A stretch of 64,000 nt of DNA from Quercus robur (lineage: Eukaryota > Streptophyta > Magnoliopsida > Fagales > Fagaceae), in the NCBI RefSeq assembly GCF_932294415.1, contig NC_065538.1:17397656-17461655 (forward strand), given 5' to 3'. Shown here in pieces: positions 11,757 to 24,400 of this stretch. Within the stretch, counting starts at the first letter, position 1. Every line of letters begins with the position of its first letter. A program made the translations under genes and the position numbers. The notes under the pieces were generated by a model. The model saw only the letters and a list, made by a program, of their open reading frames with translations. It was not told the DNA's origin and searched no databases.

Positions 11757-12000
11757 GTATAGTTACCAAATCCAATATCAGATCAAAGGATCAACGGTAT
11801 AGCTACTCTGAGGTTATGAGCATTACTAATAACTTCGAAACCATCATTGGAGGAGGAGGATTTGGTAAAGTGTACCTTGGTAAATTGAAAGATGAAGCTC
11901 GAGTAGCTGTTAAATTGCTCTCTCCTTCATCAAAGCAAGGCTATAAGGAATTTCAAGTTGAGGTAATATAGAAAATTGCAGCCTGTTTCTGAATTGCTTG

Positions 12001-12039
<39 letters not shown>

Positions 12040-12599
12040 GAAACTGTGAATCTGTAATTACATGAGACATGCAACTAAAGATTTTCATCCAACTAACTGA
12101 AGAACTGGTTTGAAATATAGGTACAACTCTTGATGATTGTTCATCATAGAAACTTGGTTTCTCTTGTTGGATACTGCGACGAGGATGACCAGAAGGCCCT
12201 CTTATATGAGTATATGGAAAATGGCGATTTGCACCAGCATTTATCAGGTATTTACCATTTAACCTATGATGAGTCATAGGAATACAGGATGAAGAGCGCT
12301 CTTCATCCTGTATTCCTATGACTCATCATAGGTTACCTTTATCATATCAAAAGCATGATTTTTAAATATAGGGCAAGACCTGGATTGAGTTCCATAACTG
12401 CACTTGGTTGGCTTTTAGTAAGAGCAAACCACCAAACAAGATGCTACTCATATCAAATGCTTGCCAAATAATTTCCAATAGGTAGTCCCATTTGGCCTGC
12501 TCTTAGCGTGAAAATGATAACTTCTTATGAAAATGAAACTAGGCCTTACCCCACCCCATAGTGAAACACCTATGCAACAAATAAACATATTAAGATGTG

Positions 12600-12643
<44 letters not shown>

Positions 12644-15600
12644 AGGTTAAAATGCCTAAGAATTCATCAAAGGTCCAGCTAATCTTTTCACGATACAACA
12701 ATTTGAAATTTCTGATCATCCGACCAATTAAAACAGACAAAACGGGGGGATGGGTGAGGTACCAACTAGCTAGTATAAGCTTTATACAACTGAATTGCTA
12801 TTGCTATTTCATACTATTTGGATTAGGAATGCATATGTTTGACGAACATCTTACAATTATAATTTCTTATGCCTTGAATTTGCAAAACAATACCTTTTCC
12901 AATAGAACCCAACAGACAGTTATATTCATATATTTTTCCTGTAGTGAAAAACACAAATGTGATGACTTGGAATGAGAGGCTTAATATTGCAGTGGACGCA
13001 GCACATGGTTCGCAAACAAATTGATTACATTACTATTGATCTTTAATACATTTTGGATTTTTTTTTATATATAAATTATTACTTAGACTTAATGATGGAT
13101 TGTTGGTGGAGTTGTAGGGTTAGAGTATCTTCATAATGGTTGCAAGCCGCCTATAATTCATAGAGATTTGAAAACTTCCAACATTTTATTGACCGGACAT
13201 ATGCAAGCCAAGATAGCTGATTTTGGGTTGTCTAGAATCTTTGCAACTGAAAGTGACTCTCATGTGTCAACTTGCCCAGCTGGCACATTAGGATACCTTG
13301 ATCCAGAGTAAGTGTTTATACTTACTGGTTGATATACTTTTTTATTTTCTTTTTTTATGTTGGAGTTGGATTGTATTTAAGTATCTTTTACATATGTTCT
13401 AATGGGATTTGAGAACAGACAAAAATTGTTACAAGGTGATATTACTCAGTATTTTCACTGGTGGGAGTTGTCAAAGCATCAGGATGCCAAAAGCTATTAC
13501 TTATAATTAAAGTAATCAACTGATAGATTCTTTGAAGAGAGAAAGAAAGCGTAAAGATAGAAGAGAGACACAGAGAGAGAGAAAACACAAGGATTATGTA
13601 ATTTAGCCTTACAGTCAATGTCCACAAAGAAAGCCCTTGACGACTCTTCACTATAATCTCAATTTTATGTTATAGTGAAGCCTAAGCAGCCTATATAAAG
13701 GGATTAGGAGCTAGGGTTAGGCGTACATGGGCTGAGTAAGATAATTGGGCCTCTTAGGTTAATACTCATAAATATCTCTAACCCATCCCTCCCCCCCCCC
13801 CCCCACCCCCCCCTCAAACTCAAGGTGTCATCTTGGGTTTGGAATGTAACTTGTGAAGATAAAGATGCCTTGAAGATGACCATGAAGACAATCACATATG
13901 GATCAGACAATGAACATGCAAATTGAGAGCAAACAACAACGATTAATGAATGCCAAAAGACAATAAGGGCCTAAGAAGGCTGCATCAATGACCAAGGAGG
14001 AGCTGTTATAGCTTGAGGGCCATTGGCAACAAAATAGTGTTGTGATGAAGCATGTGAATGAGTTGATGAATATCATAGATGGTGAACTCAATGAGCAAAA
14101 GGTCAAATTTCATTATTATTATTTTGCTGATTTGAGGCTTGGGAGCCTCAAATGAGGAAACAGAGTGAGCCCAGTGGTTGAAGGCTTGGGATGAGTTATG
14201 AATCCAGACATCCTAGGTTTGATTTTTACTAGGAGTACCCCTGGATCACTTGATACACATTTCTGGCAGTTGGGATCATATATCTATGGTTTATTCCCTA
14301 GTGGTAGGTCCAAAAGGTCCTCCCTTGGTGAGGTTCCCCGTTATTAAAAAAATAAAAATTAGAATCTAAGCAAAAAACAAAGTGGGACACATTTGGTTGT
14401 AAAATGTCAACTGTGGTCACTAGTCAAACTCAAATTGAAAGTCAACTATCAAAGTTAGTCCATAGTCTTTTTTAAACCAAAACTCAACTATCCAATCTAG
14501 TTCAAAGATCCAAATTTGAATTGATCAAGTAGTCCACCCATCAAACTGATCCGAGTTCAGTTTGGGTAAGGTCAAATATTCAGTTCAACCCAACTTGACT
14601 AGATTCCTGACATAGCATGATGACCTGAGAAGATAGGCTGATGCGGAAGCTGAGGTGACACATGAATGCTAACGTGGCATAACTAATGTGGCATTGGTGT
14701 TAACATGGCAAATGTGGTTTGTTTTAGAGAAAACATATGTATTGGGTTATTAAAATTAACCCTAACATATAACATATTATTTATATATATAGGTCTACAT
14801 ATAGTTTACTCTTTTGCCCCTAGTTTTATACTCATAACATGGTTGATGACATGGCCATAGAGCTGATGTGGCACATTTTGGAGGTTGATAAATGGCATAG
14901 GCATAGAGGGCCGGTGTGTGGAGGTAGGTCACTAGCATATGAAGAGTCCAAAAGGCATGTGGTAATGCATGGGTGTGTGAGAGCAAAAGCAAAAACTTTG
15001 AACAAGGCATGATGCGTTCGATGACCGTGATTCTTTCATGGTTGAGTACATCAGCGAAGGAGCATCCCAAGGGCAGTGGCAGTGGGCAAAACAGAGGTGG
15101 TTCCAATATCAACAATGGTGTTATGGCAGTCTATCAGCATCTAATGACATCAAATGTGTTAGGTTCTAAATATTTAGGAATAAATGTTTAGGCTTTAATT
15201 TTATGTATGTTGGCAAATTGAGTACAAAAACATGTCTAGTTTAAGATATTTAAGTTTTAGAACAATGTTAGACATTGCTCAAGTTTATCCAAGTCAAGAT
15301 TCAAGAATAGTCAAGCTACAAAAAGAAGAATTCAAAAATTGCAAGGCTTGACCAATCGAGAGACAGATTCGACTGATCGAAACTCGTTTTCTACAAATTT
15401 TAAATCAGGCTCGAAAGCCCATGAAACGTTTAGGTTTTGAGTCCAACACTGCTAGATATAAAAAGGAAAACCTTAATTCAAGTTTCAAAAGTCTTATGAA
15501 GTTTTATGAGTTACTATTGTGAGATCTGTGAGGTTCTATTACCTTCTAACTCAACAAGCATCTACCGAAAGGAAGATCCAATCATAAGAACTAGTGGAGA

Positions 15601-16988
15601 TAAGTTGCTGCATACAAGATCAACTGCTGCTGATGATCTAAAGCTTTAAGTAAGATCTCAAAGTCACAAATGGAGGTGTTTGTGCACACCAAATTCAGAT
15701 AGAAAAGTCCTTGGATTCAAAGCTGCATCGAGTCAAGTAAGTATGACAAGAGGTAGCATTAGATTTAGGGAAAAATCTATTGTAAAACTTCCATTCTTTA
15801 TAGCGAATTTTTTGCCTTGAGGATTGTCTAGGTTAATTCCTCCCCAAATTTTTTACCTTGAAACTAGATGGTTTTATTGGTTTTCTCGAGTCATCATATC
15901 GCTTGTCTTTTTTACTTTTCTGTACTTAGTGATATGATTGTTTGTGTTTAACCTAGATTTAAATAATAAACCTAAATAACAATTTGGTTAATTAATTAGG
16001 TTAAACAATCTAAGTTTACAGGGGTCTAAACAAACAAACAAAATGTCTTTGGTAATGATTGATCTATTCCAAAGAGGATTAGAGCATTGTGGAGCTTGAC
16101 CAAAAAAGACAAAGGCAAGAGCACGAAGAAAGATAGAATTGCACTACAACGCCCAACAACACTTTAGAATCAGAGTTATGGCGCTCATACCACGATAGAT
16201 ATTATGAAAATCTAAAAAGAGAGAAAGAAATAGTATAAAGAGAAGAGAGAGAATGCAATGATTACGTGGTTTGGTCTAACGGCCTACATCCATAGAAGAA
16301 GCCCTTGATATGATAGTTAATCTTTAATATAATCCCAATTCTATGCTATAGGGAATTTTCAGTAGGGTATATATATGGTTTAGAATCTAGGGCCGAGTAA
16401 TATAATTGGGCTTCTTGGGCTAATACATATAAAACTAATATCTATAAATTCAACTATATAAAAACACCAACTGCAACTAGATATAATGGAAGTAATAACC
16501 TATTGAATTAAATCAAGCTATGGATTTCTTGTCTTGATCCGATTGCCTTGTGTTTTACATACAGATATCAAGCATCTGGAAACTTTGGTAAAAAAAGTGA
16601 TGTCTATAGCTTCGGTATTGTTTTGTTTGAACTAATCACTGGTCGACCTGTAATAATGAGAGGACCTGAGAAAAACACTCACATACTTGACTGGATTTAT
16701 CCAATAATTGAAAGTGGGGATATTCAAAGTGTTGTTGATCCAAGGTTACAAGGAAAATTCCACACCAATTCTGCCTGGAAAGCTGTGGAGATTGCCTTGT
16801 CATGCATACCACCAATTGCAAGCCAAAGGCCAGACATCAGTCAAGTATTAGCAGAACTAAAAGAATGTTTGGCTTTGGAGATGACTAATGCAAGCCTAGC
16901 AACTGAGCGTAATATGGCACCTTCAAGCATTCCACTTGAAACATCCTACTTAGAGCTTGAATCAGATATTGCTGCCCTTGCTAGGTAG
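11757..16988 (+). CDS. Intact kinase half of copy A (five exons)
   Basis: Exons 11757-11962, 12121-12247, 12945-13007, 13118-13307 and 16565-16988 join in frame into an RD-type Ser/Thr kinase of about 335 residues with no stop. Visible motifs are [14 protein letters not shown], a Glu in the KEFQVEVQLL helix, [16 protein letters not shown], an activation segment with [17 protein letters not shown] and QRPDISQV. This subset of copy A could still encode an active kinase if transcribed from an internal start, but I see no good start codon or promoter for that. Copies B and C both have Asn in place of the conserved Asp in SDVYSFG. Confidence 0.6.
12260..12335. repeat. 76-bp perfect palindrome
   Basis: The arms 12260-12297 and 12298-12335 are exact reverse complements with no spacer, centred on GAGC|GCTC. 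It lies just after the donor of exon 10 in copy A. Copies B and C have a single, diverged version of one arm (GGCTCTTCAYC, ATGACCC) and no second arm, so the palindrome arose in copy A only. Confidence 0.95.
12602..12640. repeat. (GA)n microsatellite
   Basis: About 19 GA units in intron 10 of copy A. Confidence 0.9.
14150..14352 (+). mobile_element. SINE-like unit
   Basis: GAGCCCAGTGGTTGAAGGC resembles a pol III A box, and TCCTAGGTTTGATTTTTAC about 45 bp later resembles a B box. The unit ends with an A-rich tail (ATTAAAAAAATAAAA). It is embedded in the LTR element. The target duplication is not clear. Confidence 0.5.
15157..16040 (+). mobile_element. Solo LTR (Copia-type), 884 bp
   Basis: Starts TGTTAGGTTC, ends CAAACA and is flanked by AAATG at 15152-15156 and 16041-16045. 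There is no second LTR or internal region, as expected after LTR-LTR recombination. It is nested inside the smaller Copia-like element. Confidence 0.75.
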
Positions 16989-18450
16989 TTGTTAAACAAA
17001 ATGTTTGTGGTCAAGTTTTCCTTCCATGCGATATGCTCATATGAGAAATTTCTAGAATTAGATTGGTAGTTCAAGAATTTCTTTTATTCTTGTTTAATGT
17101 TTTGTATCTCTTTCAATTAAGTACGAATGATGTAGTACGATGTATTTCTGTTGCTTTGATGGGCATATCGATACAATGATGTAAAATTTTTATTATGAAT
17201 GAGTTTATATTATTATTATTATTATTTTTATTGTATATATGCCGTCAACTCCTACTATCACGAGGTCTGTCTCTCTCGCACTTTCTCTTTTGGTGTTTGA
17301 CTCGGTTTCTTGTAATTTTTTTTTTTTTTTTCGTTTTAAATCTAATTCCTGAAATGAGTTATGGTTTATTTATGTATATTGTATTATATATTTAAGGTGC
17401 TCATTAATGGGAGAGCGATAAGTGATTCTGGAAGCGCTGGTCCATGACAATTGTGTTGGCCTACGTTTCGGCCGCTAATTTTCTGTGCTCCTCCAATCCT
17501 TCTGCAGCCAAGCAATTGAGTTGCTCTACTTTATGTTTGATAGAGATGATGACTATGCGAGTAAATTTAGCAATAGAAAAAATAAAAATAAAATTTGACA
17601 CAGACGAGATAAAATTATTTTAAAGGAATAAGGTTTTTTTTTTTTTTAATTTTTAAAGGAACAAGTTAAAAACACGTCTATACTAAAATTGTAAAAAAAC
17701 CTTAGATCCATAAATGACAAGATTGATTAATTCTATGCTCGGATTGTTTGTGTTGCTAGATCTCCTTTGTCACCATTATTATGTTGTTCTACGAATTTTT
17801 GCCTCAAAAAAGGGTAGTTACATGTTAGTGGTGGAAGATGACATTTCGGACAAACTTCAATTGAGTAGTAAATATAATTAATATGGACAACACTTAACCA
17901 AAAATTGTACATCTACAAGTTTGTGTTCAACTGTCTTATATTAATCAATTGAGACATTCATGGTTCAAATTGGCTCACCTCCAACTATTGAATTTAAAAA
18001 AAAAAAAAAAAATCACTCATCTCTTATAATTTTTGTTGAATTAAAAAAAAATCACTCAACTCTTATAATTTTTGTTCAATTTAACACTTCCGTCACACAT
18101 GGATCACAACAGTCAAATTATCTAACTTCATATTTGTTACAAGTACGCTATTACAAAAACCTAAAAAGGATAAGAGAAAATACTAAAGTTGAACATGGAA
18201 TATTATTTGTCCATAAAAAAACATAGAAAATTTTGTCCTCCCCCAGGGTGATCCTAAAAAGAATGTAAGAGTTACACATTTTTAAACCATTGATTTATAT
18301 TTGATCTAAAGGTTAAAGACCACTTGTGGCCATGTCAAGATTCTAGTAATTAGTGAATAAGGCATTAAGCCATTAAACTATCTATAGCTGGATTCTTCTC
18401 TCTCTCATAAATTACTTCCTTTATACTACCACCATGAGTAAAGAATAACA
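16989..18450. other. Downstream flank of copy A, no gene
   Basis: 3' UTR-like sequence after the copy A stop, then AT-rich intergenic DNA with ATT repeats (17205-17230) and poly(A)/(T) runs. The short reading frames here are low-complexity. Confidence 0.55.
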
Positions 18451-18454
18451 ATAA

Positions 18455-18673
18455 GCACTCACATTGATGGTGCTGAAATTGCTAAAAAGCTATTTTAGCA
18501 CCCCAAAACACTAAAAACATGCTACATTGGTGGTGGTAAAGCTAAAATGTTTAGCAACAATAAAATGGTATCAATACCAGTTCATTGTAGCTAAAAGGTT
18601 CACTATAGCTAAAAGGTAAAATTAAAAAAAAAAAATATTATTTTTAGTCATTCTCTTTCTCTCCCTATTTTCT

Positions 18674-18718
<45 letters not shown>

Positions 18719-19520
18719 CAGTGCCACCACCACCACCAAGACCCATGGCCAAAGCTCTCCGCCTCCTCTCTCTCACTTCGTATTTCTTCTCTAACTCTCC
18801 ATTTCTCTCTCATTGTCCTCTCCTCGCTTTCTCTCTCTCACTTCTCTCTATCTCCTCTCTCGTTCATCATGGATTCGTTCATCATGGATTTGTGGCTGGG
18901 TTAGACTTGTTATTTTTCAATTTTGGTTGGCTTTGGCTGAATTCAGTTGTTGCAGCAATGGGTGGGCTATGGATGTTTGTGGTAGCGATGGTAGGTTGTA
19001 AGGGTGTTGGGTTGCTCAATTTTGTGGCTGTTTATGATGGTTGTTGAGATGGGTTTGTGGTAATGGTGGTGGTTGTTGCGTTTTTTTTATTTTATTTTAT
19101 TTTAAATCAAAGTTATGGTGGGATGGTTGTGATTGTGGTGGTGGTTGGTTGTGGCTAGGTTGGTTCGATAGTTGTGATGTGGGGGTTGTGGTTTTTTTAT
19201 TTGGTTTTGGCCCGGGATTTTGATTTGTGGGTGGTAGTGGTGGTGGTGGCAGCTGTGAGTTTGCTAGGTTATGAAGAAAAATGTGTGGGTTTGTTCATGG
19301 TTGTTCTTTCTTTAGAGAAAGAAAGAGAGATGGAGAAAAGAGAGAAAGAGAGAGAGATGGAAGAATAGAGAAAGAACAAGAAAAAATATTTAAAAGAAAT
19401 GGTAAGAAAATAGATCATTTGATGTTGGGTGTGTTATAAAGTGGGGTGTTAAAATAGATAAAGTAGTTTTTTAGGTTATTAAAAGCTAAAGCTTTTAGCA
19501 TTGATGATGCACAAAAAATC
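18455..19520. mobile_element. 1.1-kb non-autonomous TIR element with low-complexity core
   Basis: The left end (TGATGGTGCT, then GCTAAAAAGCTATTTTAGCA) and the right end, read inverted (TGCATCATCAATGCTAAAAG), are related. The core holds a (TC)n tract at 18676-18716 and long GGTGGTTGTGG-rich and GA-rich stretches. These give open frames of biased composition that I do not consider genes. A half-length relative with the same GCTAAAAT start lies at 53036-53300. Confidence 0.55.
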
Positions 19521-19539
19521 ATCAATGATCCAATCATCC

Positions 19540-20145
19540 AAACATGCAGTGATAGGAGGGGTACTTAAAGAATGAAGGATGAAGAACCTACAGAGAGCAC
19601 CGATAGGGTGCTGGCCAAAGACCCTCTGAAAATTAAGTTAGTGACTCAACGATTTCCAATAACTCCAAAAGTATGAGAGATAAGAAATTTGGCGTGCCTT
19701 GGAGAAGAGGAGGCTTGTTGCTTATATAGTGGTGTAGAGTTGACCAAGCTCCCGTGAATGTACGCTTATCCCTTATAGGGAGTGTATGGAGTTAATGTCC
19801 AGAGATCTTCAAGTTTGACTTCCAATACTTGGAAGATATGAACATGTAAAAAGATGTGTGCATGTTATTTCCTTATGGTGATAGTGGAGTGGAGAACATG
19901 CTAGAGTTTGAGAGCCAAGTGTAAAGGACCATTTGTTAGATCTTGCTCGTTTGTTACCACAGCATGCTGGAAGTGTAGACACTAGGTAGGTTGCATTGCA
20001 AATCTTCAAGTATGGTACCGAACAATAGGGGGGTACATGTCGGCTCCCTGGTTATTTAGTGACTCTCACATATTAGGTGTCAGGAAGGGTACTTGATGTC
20101 CCGGGGGTACATGACAACTATCAAGATGGAATGTATTGCATGGTG
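19540..20145 (-). repeat. LTR remnant related to the gypsy LTR at 674-1281
   Basis: Shares ordered blocks with the first LTR: GAAGAACCTA, GGCCAAA, ACCCTC, AAATTAAGTTA, GTGCCTTGGA, TTATATAGT and TCCCTTATAGG. No gag or primer site follows, so it is a diverged solo LTR or fragment. Confidence 0.6.
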
Positions 20146-20151
20146 TCAGGT

Positions 20152-20400
20152 AGGGGTGTCAATTCAGGTTAGCGTGTCTTGTTTGTGTTATGTCAAAGTA
20201 AGGGTATTTGACTAAATGGCTCAATCTAAACCCAACTCATTTAATAATCATGTCATGACTATTCAACCCTAATTCAACCTGTTAATGGGACGGGTTGACA
20301 CAATCCAACCCACATGACATGATTAATAAATGGGTGGTGTTAGGTTGACATGAATGTGACACAACCCATTTCAACCTACTTACTATTAAATATAACATCC
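20152..20400. mobile_element. hAT-like MITE
   Basis: Begins TAGGGGTGTCAATTCAGGTT and contains repeated GACACAACCCA/CAACCC type motifs, the pattern of abundant plant hAT MITEs with TAGGGGTGTCAA ends. The right end is not sharp and the target duplication was not found. Confidence 0.5.
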
Positions 20401-20438
20401 ATATAGAACTGTATTGTCCTTAGCTTGCAACCAAAACA

Positions 20439-20793
20439 TTAGAAATTGATCCGAAAAGAAATCCTTCTTTCACCATATTGCGACTTAAAACATTGATATC
20501 CTTCTTTCATCCTTTTGAAGCCATATTCAAAATAAGTTTGGATCTTTTTGTATATATTCATAGCACTTTCAAGAAACACGTCGACGAATGAGTGCACAAG
20601 AATGGTCTTGATGATGATGAAGCCGGCCAACATATCTCCACACATTCGTTTTCATTTTATTCTTCCAAATTGCTTCCAAGCTTAATATTTGAAACTTGGA
20701 AAATATAACAGTCATGTGATGCGGTATAAGCGCTAAGAATGTTTGAGATGGTCCTATTGAGACACTATCGAACAAGAAAAAAAACAAACCCAA
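20439..20793 (-). pseudogene. Unrecognised protein-like remnant with a frameshift
   Basis: Two overlapping minus frames look protein-like in succession. The first (20793-20569) includes IFSKFQILSLEAIWKNKM and the second (20645-20439) includes DMLAGFIIIKTILVHSFVDV and IYKKIQTYFEYGFKRM. They overlap in 20569-20645, so a single 1-nt frameshift would join them. The composition is unbiased, with hydrophobic and amphipathic stretches. I do not recognise the family. It could be an old gene fragment or chance. Confidence 0.3.
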
Positions 20794-21793
20794 AAATTGC
20801 CTCTTGGCTCTTGCTCTTCACACTCATTTGTAATATCTGAAAAGTGAGCCACAGCCCACATGCCATGGTGGCATTTTTACCCAAAAACGTGTTCCCACAC
20901 ATCAATAAGGTTTGGCATGGGGAAGTTCTATTTATATATTTTCTTATTGATCCAACCATCCTTATATATGTATTTTATTGGTCTATTTTTCATAATTGAC
21001 AAATTTAAAGCTGAAGCAAATTGACAGGCGGATGTGGGATGTGGTTAGGGGATGTGACCCATGGTTTTCAAACAGGCCATTCAAAGAACCAGCAAAAGGA
21101 GAGGTTCAAGATTTTTAAAGTTAGACTGAAGTTGATTGAGGTCAAATCATGATGATGTCATAATTAATTTAGTAATTAATTAAAATAAAATAAAGGTAAT
21201 AATTTGTAAATATTAGCAAAATTGACTAAAATATCTAAAAAATTGAAACAAACTTTCAAATAAATTTTCATGATATTATAAGGTTAACATAAAATAGTAC
21301 ATTATAAGGTTAATAGAAAAAGGTATAGTATAAATAAGCATGAATAAATATATTATACAATCCTTTAAGTAGAAATTATTTTGATTAAATAAAAATCACT
21401 CTTAAAATAAAGTCATAAGTAGTAAATTCCTACGCAAAGGTATTATTCTTAAATCACAAGTTAATTTAGCAATGAAAACAAATTTAGTAATATTTAATAC
21501 ATTAAGATAAAGGTGATATGGAAGTTCAGAAACTATAAATCATGTAAATCTAATATAAATTTAATAATACTTATTATTAGCTCATAAGGAGCTTACCTGG
21601 TATGTTGGTCACGGTGTTAGCCATAGTGCTTAACAAGGGAGAGGTGTCAGGTTCAACCTAAGAATATTAAGAATGGACACTTGTGAAGGCTAAGGATGAA
21701 TTAATTAAAAGAGATAAAGAAAGTAGAAAAGAAAATAATATAATATTCTCTCAAATTAATTAGGTTAGATAATGCGGTTATCAATAAATTTTA

Positions 21794-22195
21794 AGAATGT
21801 CATAGAATGTTTTAGTGAGGATGATCTCCCAGATGATGATGATTATAGTGACCATAAATAGAGGGAAAACAACAGTCATTTTCAGTAAGAATGAGAGAGA
21901 AAGAAAGTAGAAAGTATATATATATATATTATCTCAAATTAATTAGGTATTGATTTTAAGAATGTCATAGAATGTTTTAGTGAGGATGATCTCCCAGATG
22001 ATGATGATTATAGTGACCATAAATAGAGGGAAAACAACAGTCATTTTCAGTAAGAATGAGAGAGAAAGAAAGTAGAAAGTATATATATATATATATATAT
22101 TATCTCAAATTAATTAGGTTAGATGATGTGGTTATCAATAAATTTTAAGAATGACATAGATTATAGTGATTTTCTAATGTTTTAGTGAGGATGAT
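21794..22195 (+). repeat. Tandem repeat, about 160-bp unit, interrupted third copy
   Basis: Unit 1 (about 21794-21950) and unit 2 (about 21958-22120) share GAATGTCATAGAATGTTTTA, then GATGATCTCCCAGATGATGA, GTGACCATAAATAGAGGG and a (TA)n tract. Unit 3 starts near 22130 and is split after GAGGATGAT at 22195. It resumes at 27273 with ATGATCTCCCAAATGATGAG. Confidence 0.85.
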
Positions 22196-24400
22196 TGATG
22201 TGCATGAAACATATATAATAAAATACTCTCATATTTGCATTTTTTTTGCCATACTTTTAAGCTATTTTGCGACTAATTATATATTATCTTTGTTTAATAG
22301 GTGATAAGGGTTTACATGCTAAGTGGGGCTCAGTCAGTTGCTAACCCAACCTGAAGGACCTGGAGGGCATGAAGTAAAGAAAATAAAAGCATGACGTGCT
22401 AAGCAAGTAGAAAGAAAATTAAAGAAAAGAGGTCCAGGCTTATTGATTCAAAGCCAACATGAAAAGAAGGACATGGAGATACGTGAAGGAGCAAAGAAAA
22501 GAACTAATAGATAGGGAGCTTATTCACGTGGAAGAGATACATGGGCTTGAGGTTTAAATGAACATTTGTTAATTGTTGGTGGGCCTCTCTATTTCTTATT
22601 GAAACACAAACACTCTTGGGCTAGTCTTCGGTTTCAGTTGGGCACAACTTAAAGCATAACGTGTGGCTTACCATCCTAGTTTCACTTGTATTAGGAATTT
22701 TCATAGAGTCAGGCGGCTTCTCTTTGAAGTGCGCGTCTTTGTGTGATATAAATATGAGCAAACAGAAAAGTGAGGCTAATGCTGGGGCCCGCATGTGGCT
22801 TTTCTCCATGACAGCATTGTGATTATTTTCTATTTTATTTTATTTGTTTAGTTTAATGTTTAGTATTTTATTCTTGTATTTTATTTCAATTATCACGATT
22901 AGCTAAATTTATAATTAGGGTTGAAGATGAAACCTTGTTAAGGATTATTAGTATTATTTATGTGATTTGATTTTTTCCACAATATTTGTTTTTTAATGAT
23001 TTAAATTGTTTTTGCTTCATATCAATTGACTAAGATGAGATTCTAGATATAAGTTTAATCATGTTTTCCTCATGATTTATGATTTGTCTTAATTAATTGA
23101 ATGCTTGGTTTATTATTTCTTGATTTTAAAATTGGATATCTCTTGTGATTTATTTAACTACAGATACAATTGATGATTTGATTTTATACCAAGGAACCAA
23201 AGAAGAGCATGCTTTAGATATTTAAATAGAAGTTTTAATGATAATATTCTCCATGGTAGCAAGATTGATTTCTAGATTATCATGTAATGGTTGGGAAAAA
23301 TTAATGATTTTGAATATATGATGATAAGAATTAACAAGGTGGATTCCAAAACCTTAACTCTTTTGGCCTGTTTGGAAGTTTAGAGAGGGAGGAGAGTAGA
23401 GGGGAGTAGAGGGGAGGAGAGTAGTAGGGAGGAGAGTAGAGGGGAATGATTCCTCTCTACCTTGTTTGGATGTTTTTAAAATTAGTAAGGGGGAAGGGAG
23501 TAATTAACCCTTCCCCTTGTTTGGATGTTTTAAAAATTAGGATGGAGAGGAGAGGAAATGATTAAAATAGACAAATTTACCCCTATTTAAAAATGGACTT
23601 GCAACACTGGTCTATGATTAATTTGTTAGAATTTTTTTTTTTTGATAATTTTTTTTATGTGAATTAAATAATCAACATTAGTCTATGATTAAATATTTTT
23701 TCTACTTTTTTATTATACTAAAAAAAACCATCTTTAATTGATAATAATTAAAATAAGAAAAAAATGTTTGGTTTGTTTGTTTACTGAAAAAATCAACAAA
23801 ATATTGAAATTTTGAGTGTTTCTTTCATTTATTATTATTATTTTTAATATATATTTTTTTTCTTAGTACGTGAATTTAATTGACAACGCACTTTCTTTTT
23901 AAGTCTGAACATCTCTCTGACTCTGTGTTGTAACTTGTAACTTTCTTCGAAGTTTGAACCCCATGGAGCTAGTGCAGGAGCTCATGGTCACAGCCTCTCT
24001 CACTCTCATCCTCTCTCTCATCATAGCTAAACTCAATTTCAACAAAGCCACATGGGAGGAGCATAGTATGACCTACAGGCTGCAGTAGCATTGGTAGTAC
24101 AACCAATTTTTGAATCAAAGGCCTCATATGACATTGCATCATGCCAGACAACTAAGAAGTGAAAAGCATAAAAATGAATGTAAGCAAACAAAGTTTTCAA
24201 GCCACATAAAAAAGGACAGTGTTACAATGAGCTATGACCGTATCTGTAATTGCCAATAGACTTGTTTTAGAAAGAAAAACTAAAAATAAACACAAGTTGG
24301 TGCCAAAGAAAAATTAATCCCAAGAGTTTACAGTTCAATGATCAATTGAAAAGGTTTTTAGAAGATGAAATTGTCTTGGAACATTACTTGCCTAACTGAC

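Larger units (their letters stand above)
13521..16449 (-). mobile_element. Small non-autonomous Copia-like LTR element in copy A intron 12
   Basis: Two related LTRs of about 260 bp lie at 13521-13786 and 16193-16449 (shared GAGAGAAAGAAA, AAGCCCTTGA, TAATATAATTGGGC). They are flanked by TCAAC at 13516-13520 and 16450-16454. The empty site is seen in copy C, where the same intron reads on without a gap. Next to the right LTR the plus strand has GCTCATACCA, close to the complement of the Copia primer motif TGGTATCAGAGC, so the element runs on the minus strand. The interior has no gag or pol and contains a SINE-like unit and a solo LTR. A C-run occurs at 13791-13814. Confidence 0.75.
4731..16988 (+). 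pseudogene. Copy A: malectin-like/LRR receptor kinase, 5'-truncated, one nonsense codon
   Basis: Membrane receptor kinase of the LRR-I/malectin-like family; the family acts at the plasma membrane in defence and development. Exons: 4731-4866 (WQGDPCVP...WDGLHC hinge), 7551-7622, 7827-7898 and 7987-8067 (LRRs: NLSSSNLTG, DLSYNNLTG, DLRGNKFTG), 8384-8541 (basic stop-transfer and membrane segment), 11757-11962 (glycine loop [12 protein letters not shown] lysine), 12121-12247, 12945-13007, 13118-13307 ([11 protein letters not shown]) and 16565-16988 (SDVYSFG, QRPD, tail, stop TAG). All splice sites are canonical. There is no signal peptide or malectin exon, and homology stops near 4420. TAG at 8442-8444 replaces the GAG found in copy C just before the membrane helix. 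Introns 4, 8 and 12 are swollen by transposons. Probably a pseudogene, the least decayed of the three. Confidence 0.88.

Noticed and set aside
11930-12277. Minus-strand frame of 115 codons
   Set aside because: Antisense shadow of copy A kinase exons joined by a poly-Lys run from the intron T-tract.
14795-15191. Opposite-strand frames of 106 and 72 codons
   Set aside because: Lie in TGATGTGGCA-type repeat sequence of the LTR element; no similarity to known families and no conservation.
18721-19368. Overlapping plus-strand frames of up to 108 codons
   Set aside because: Arise from CTCTCT and GGTGGTTGTGG repeats in a non-autonomous element. No conserved motif.
21585-21690. Possible further SINE (GTCAGGTTCAACC B-box-like)
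   Set aside because: Only one box is convincing; no tail or target duplication.
21794-22120. Possible CRISPR-like repeat array
   Set aside because: Two long near-identical units with no short spacers, in a plant-type genome; a simple tandem duplication.
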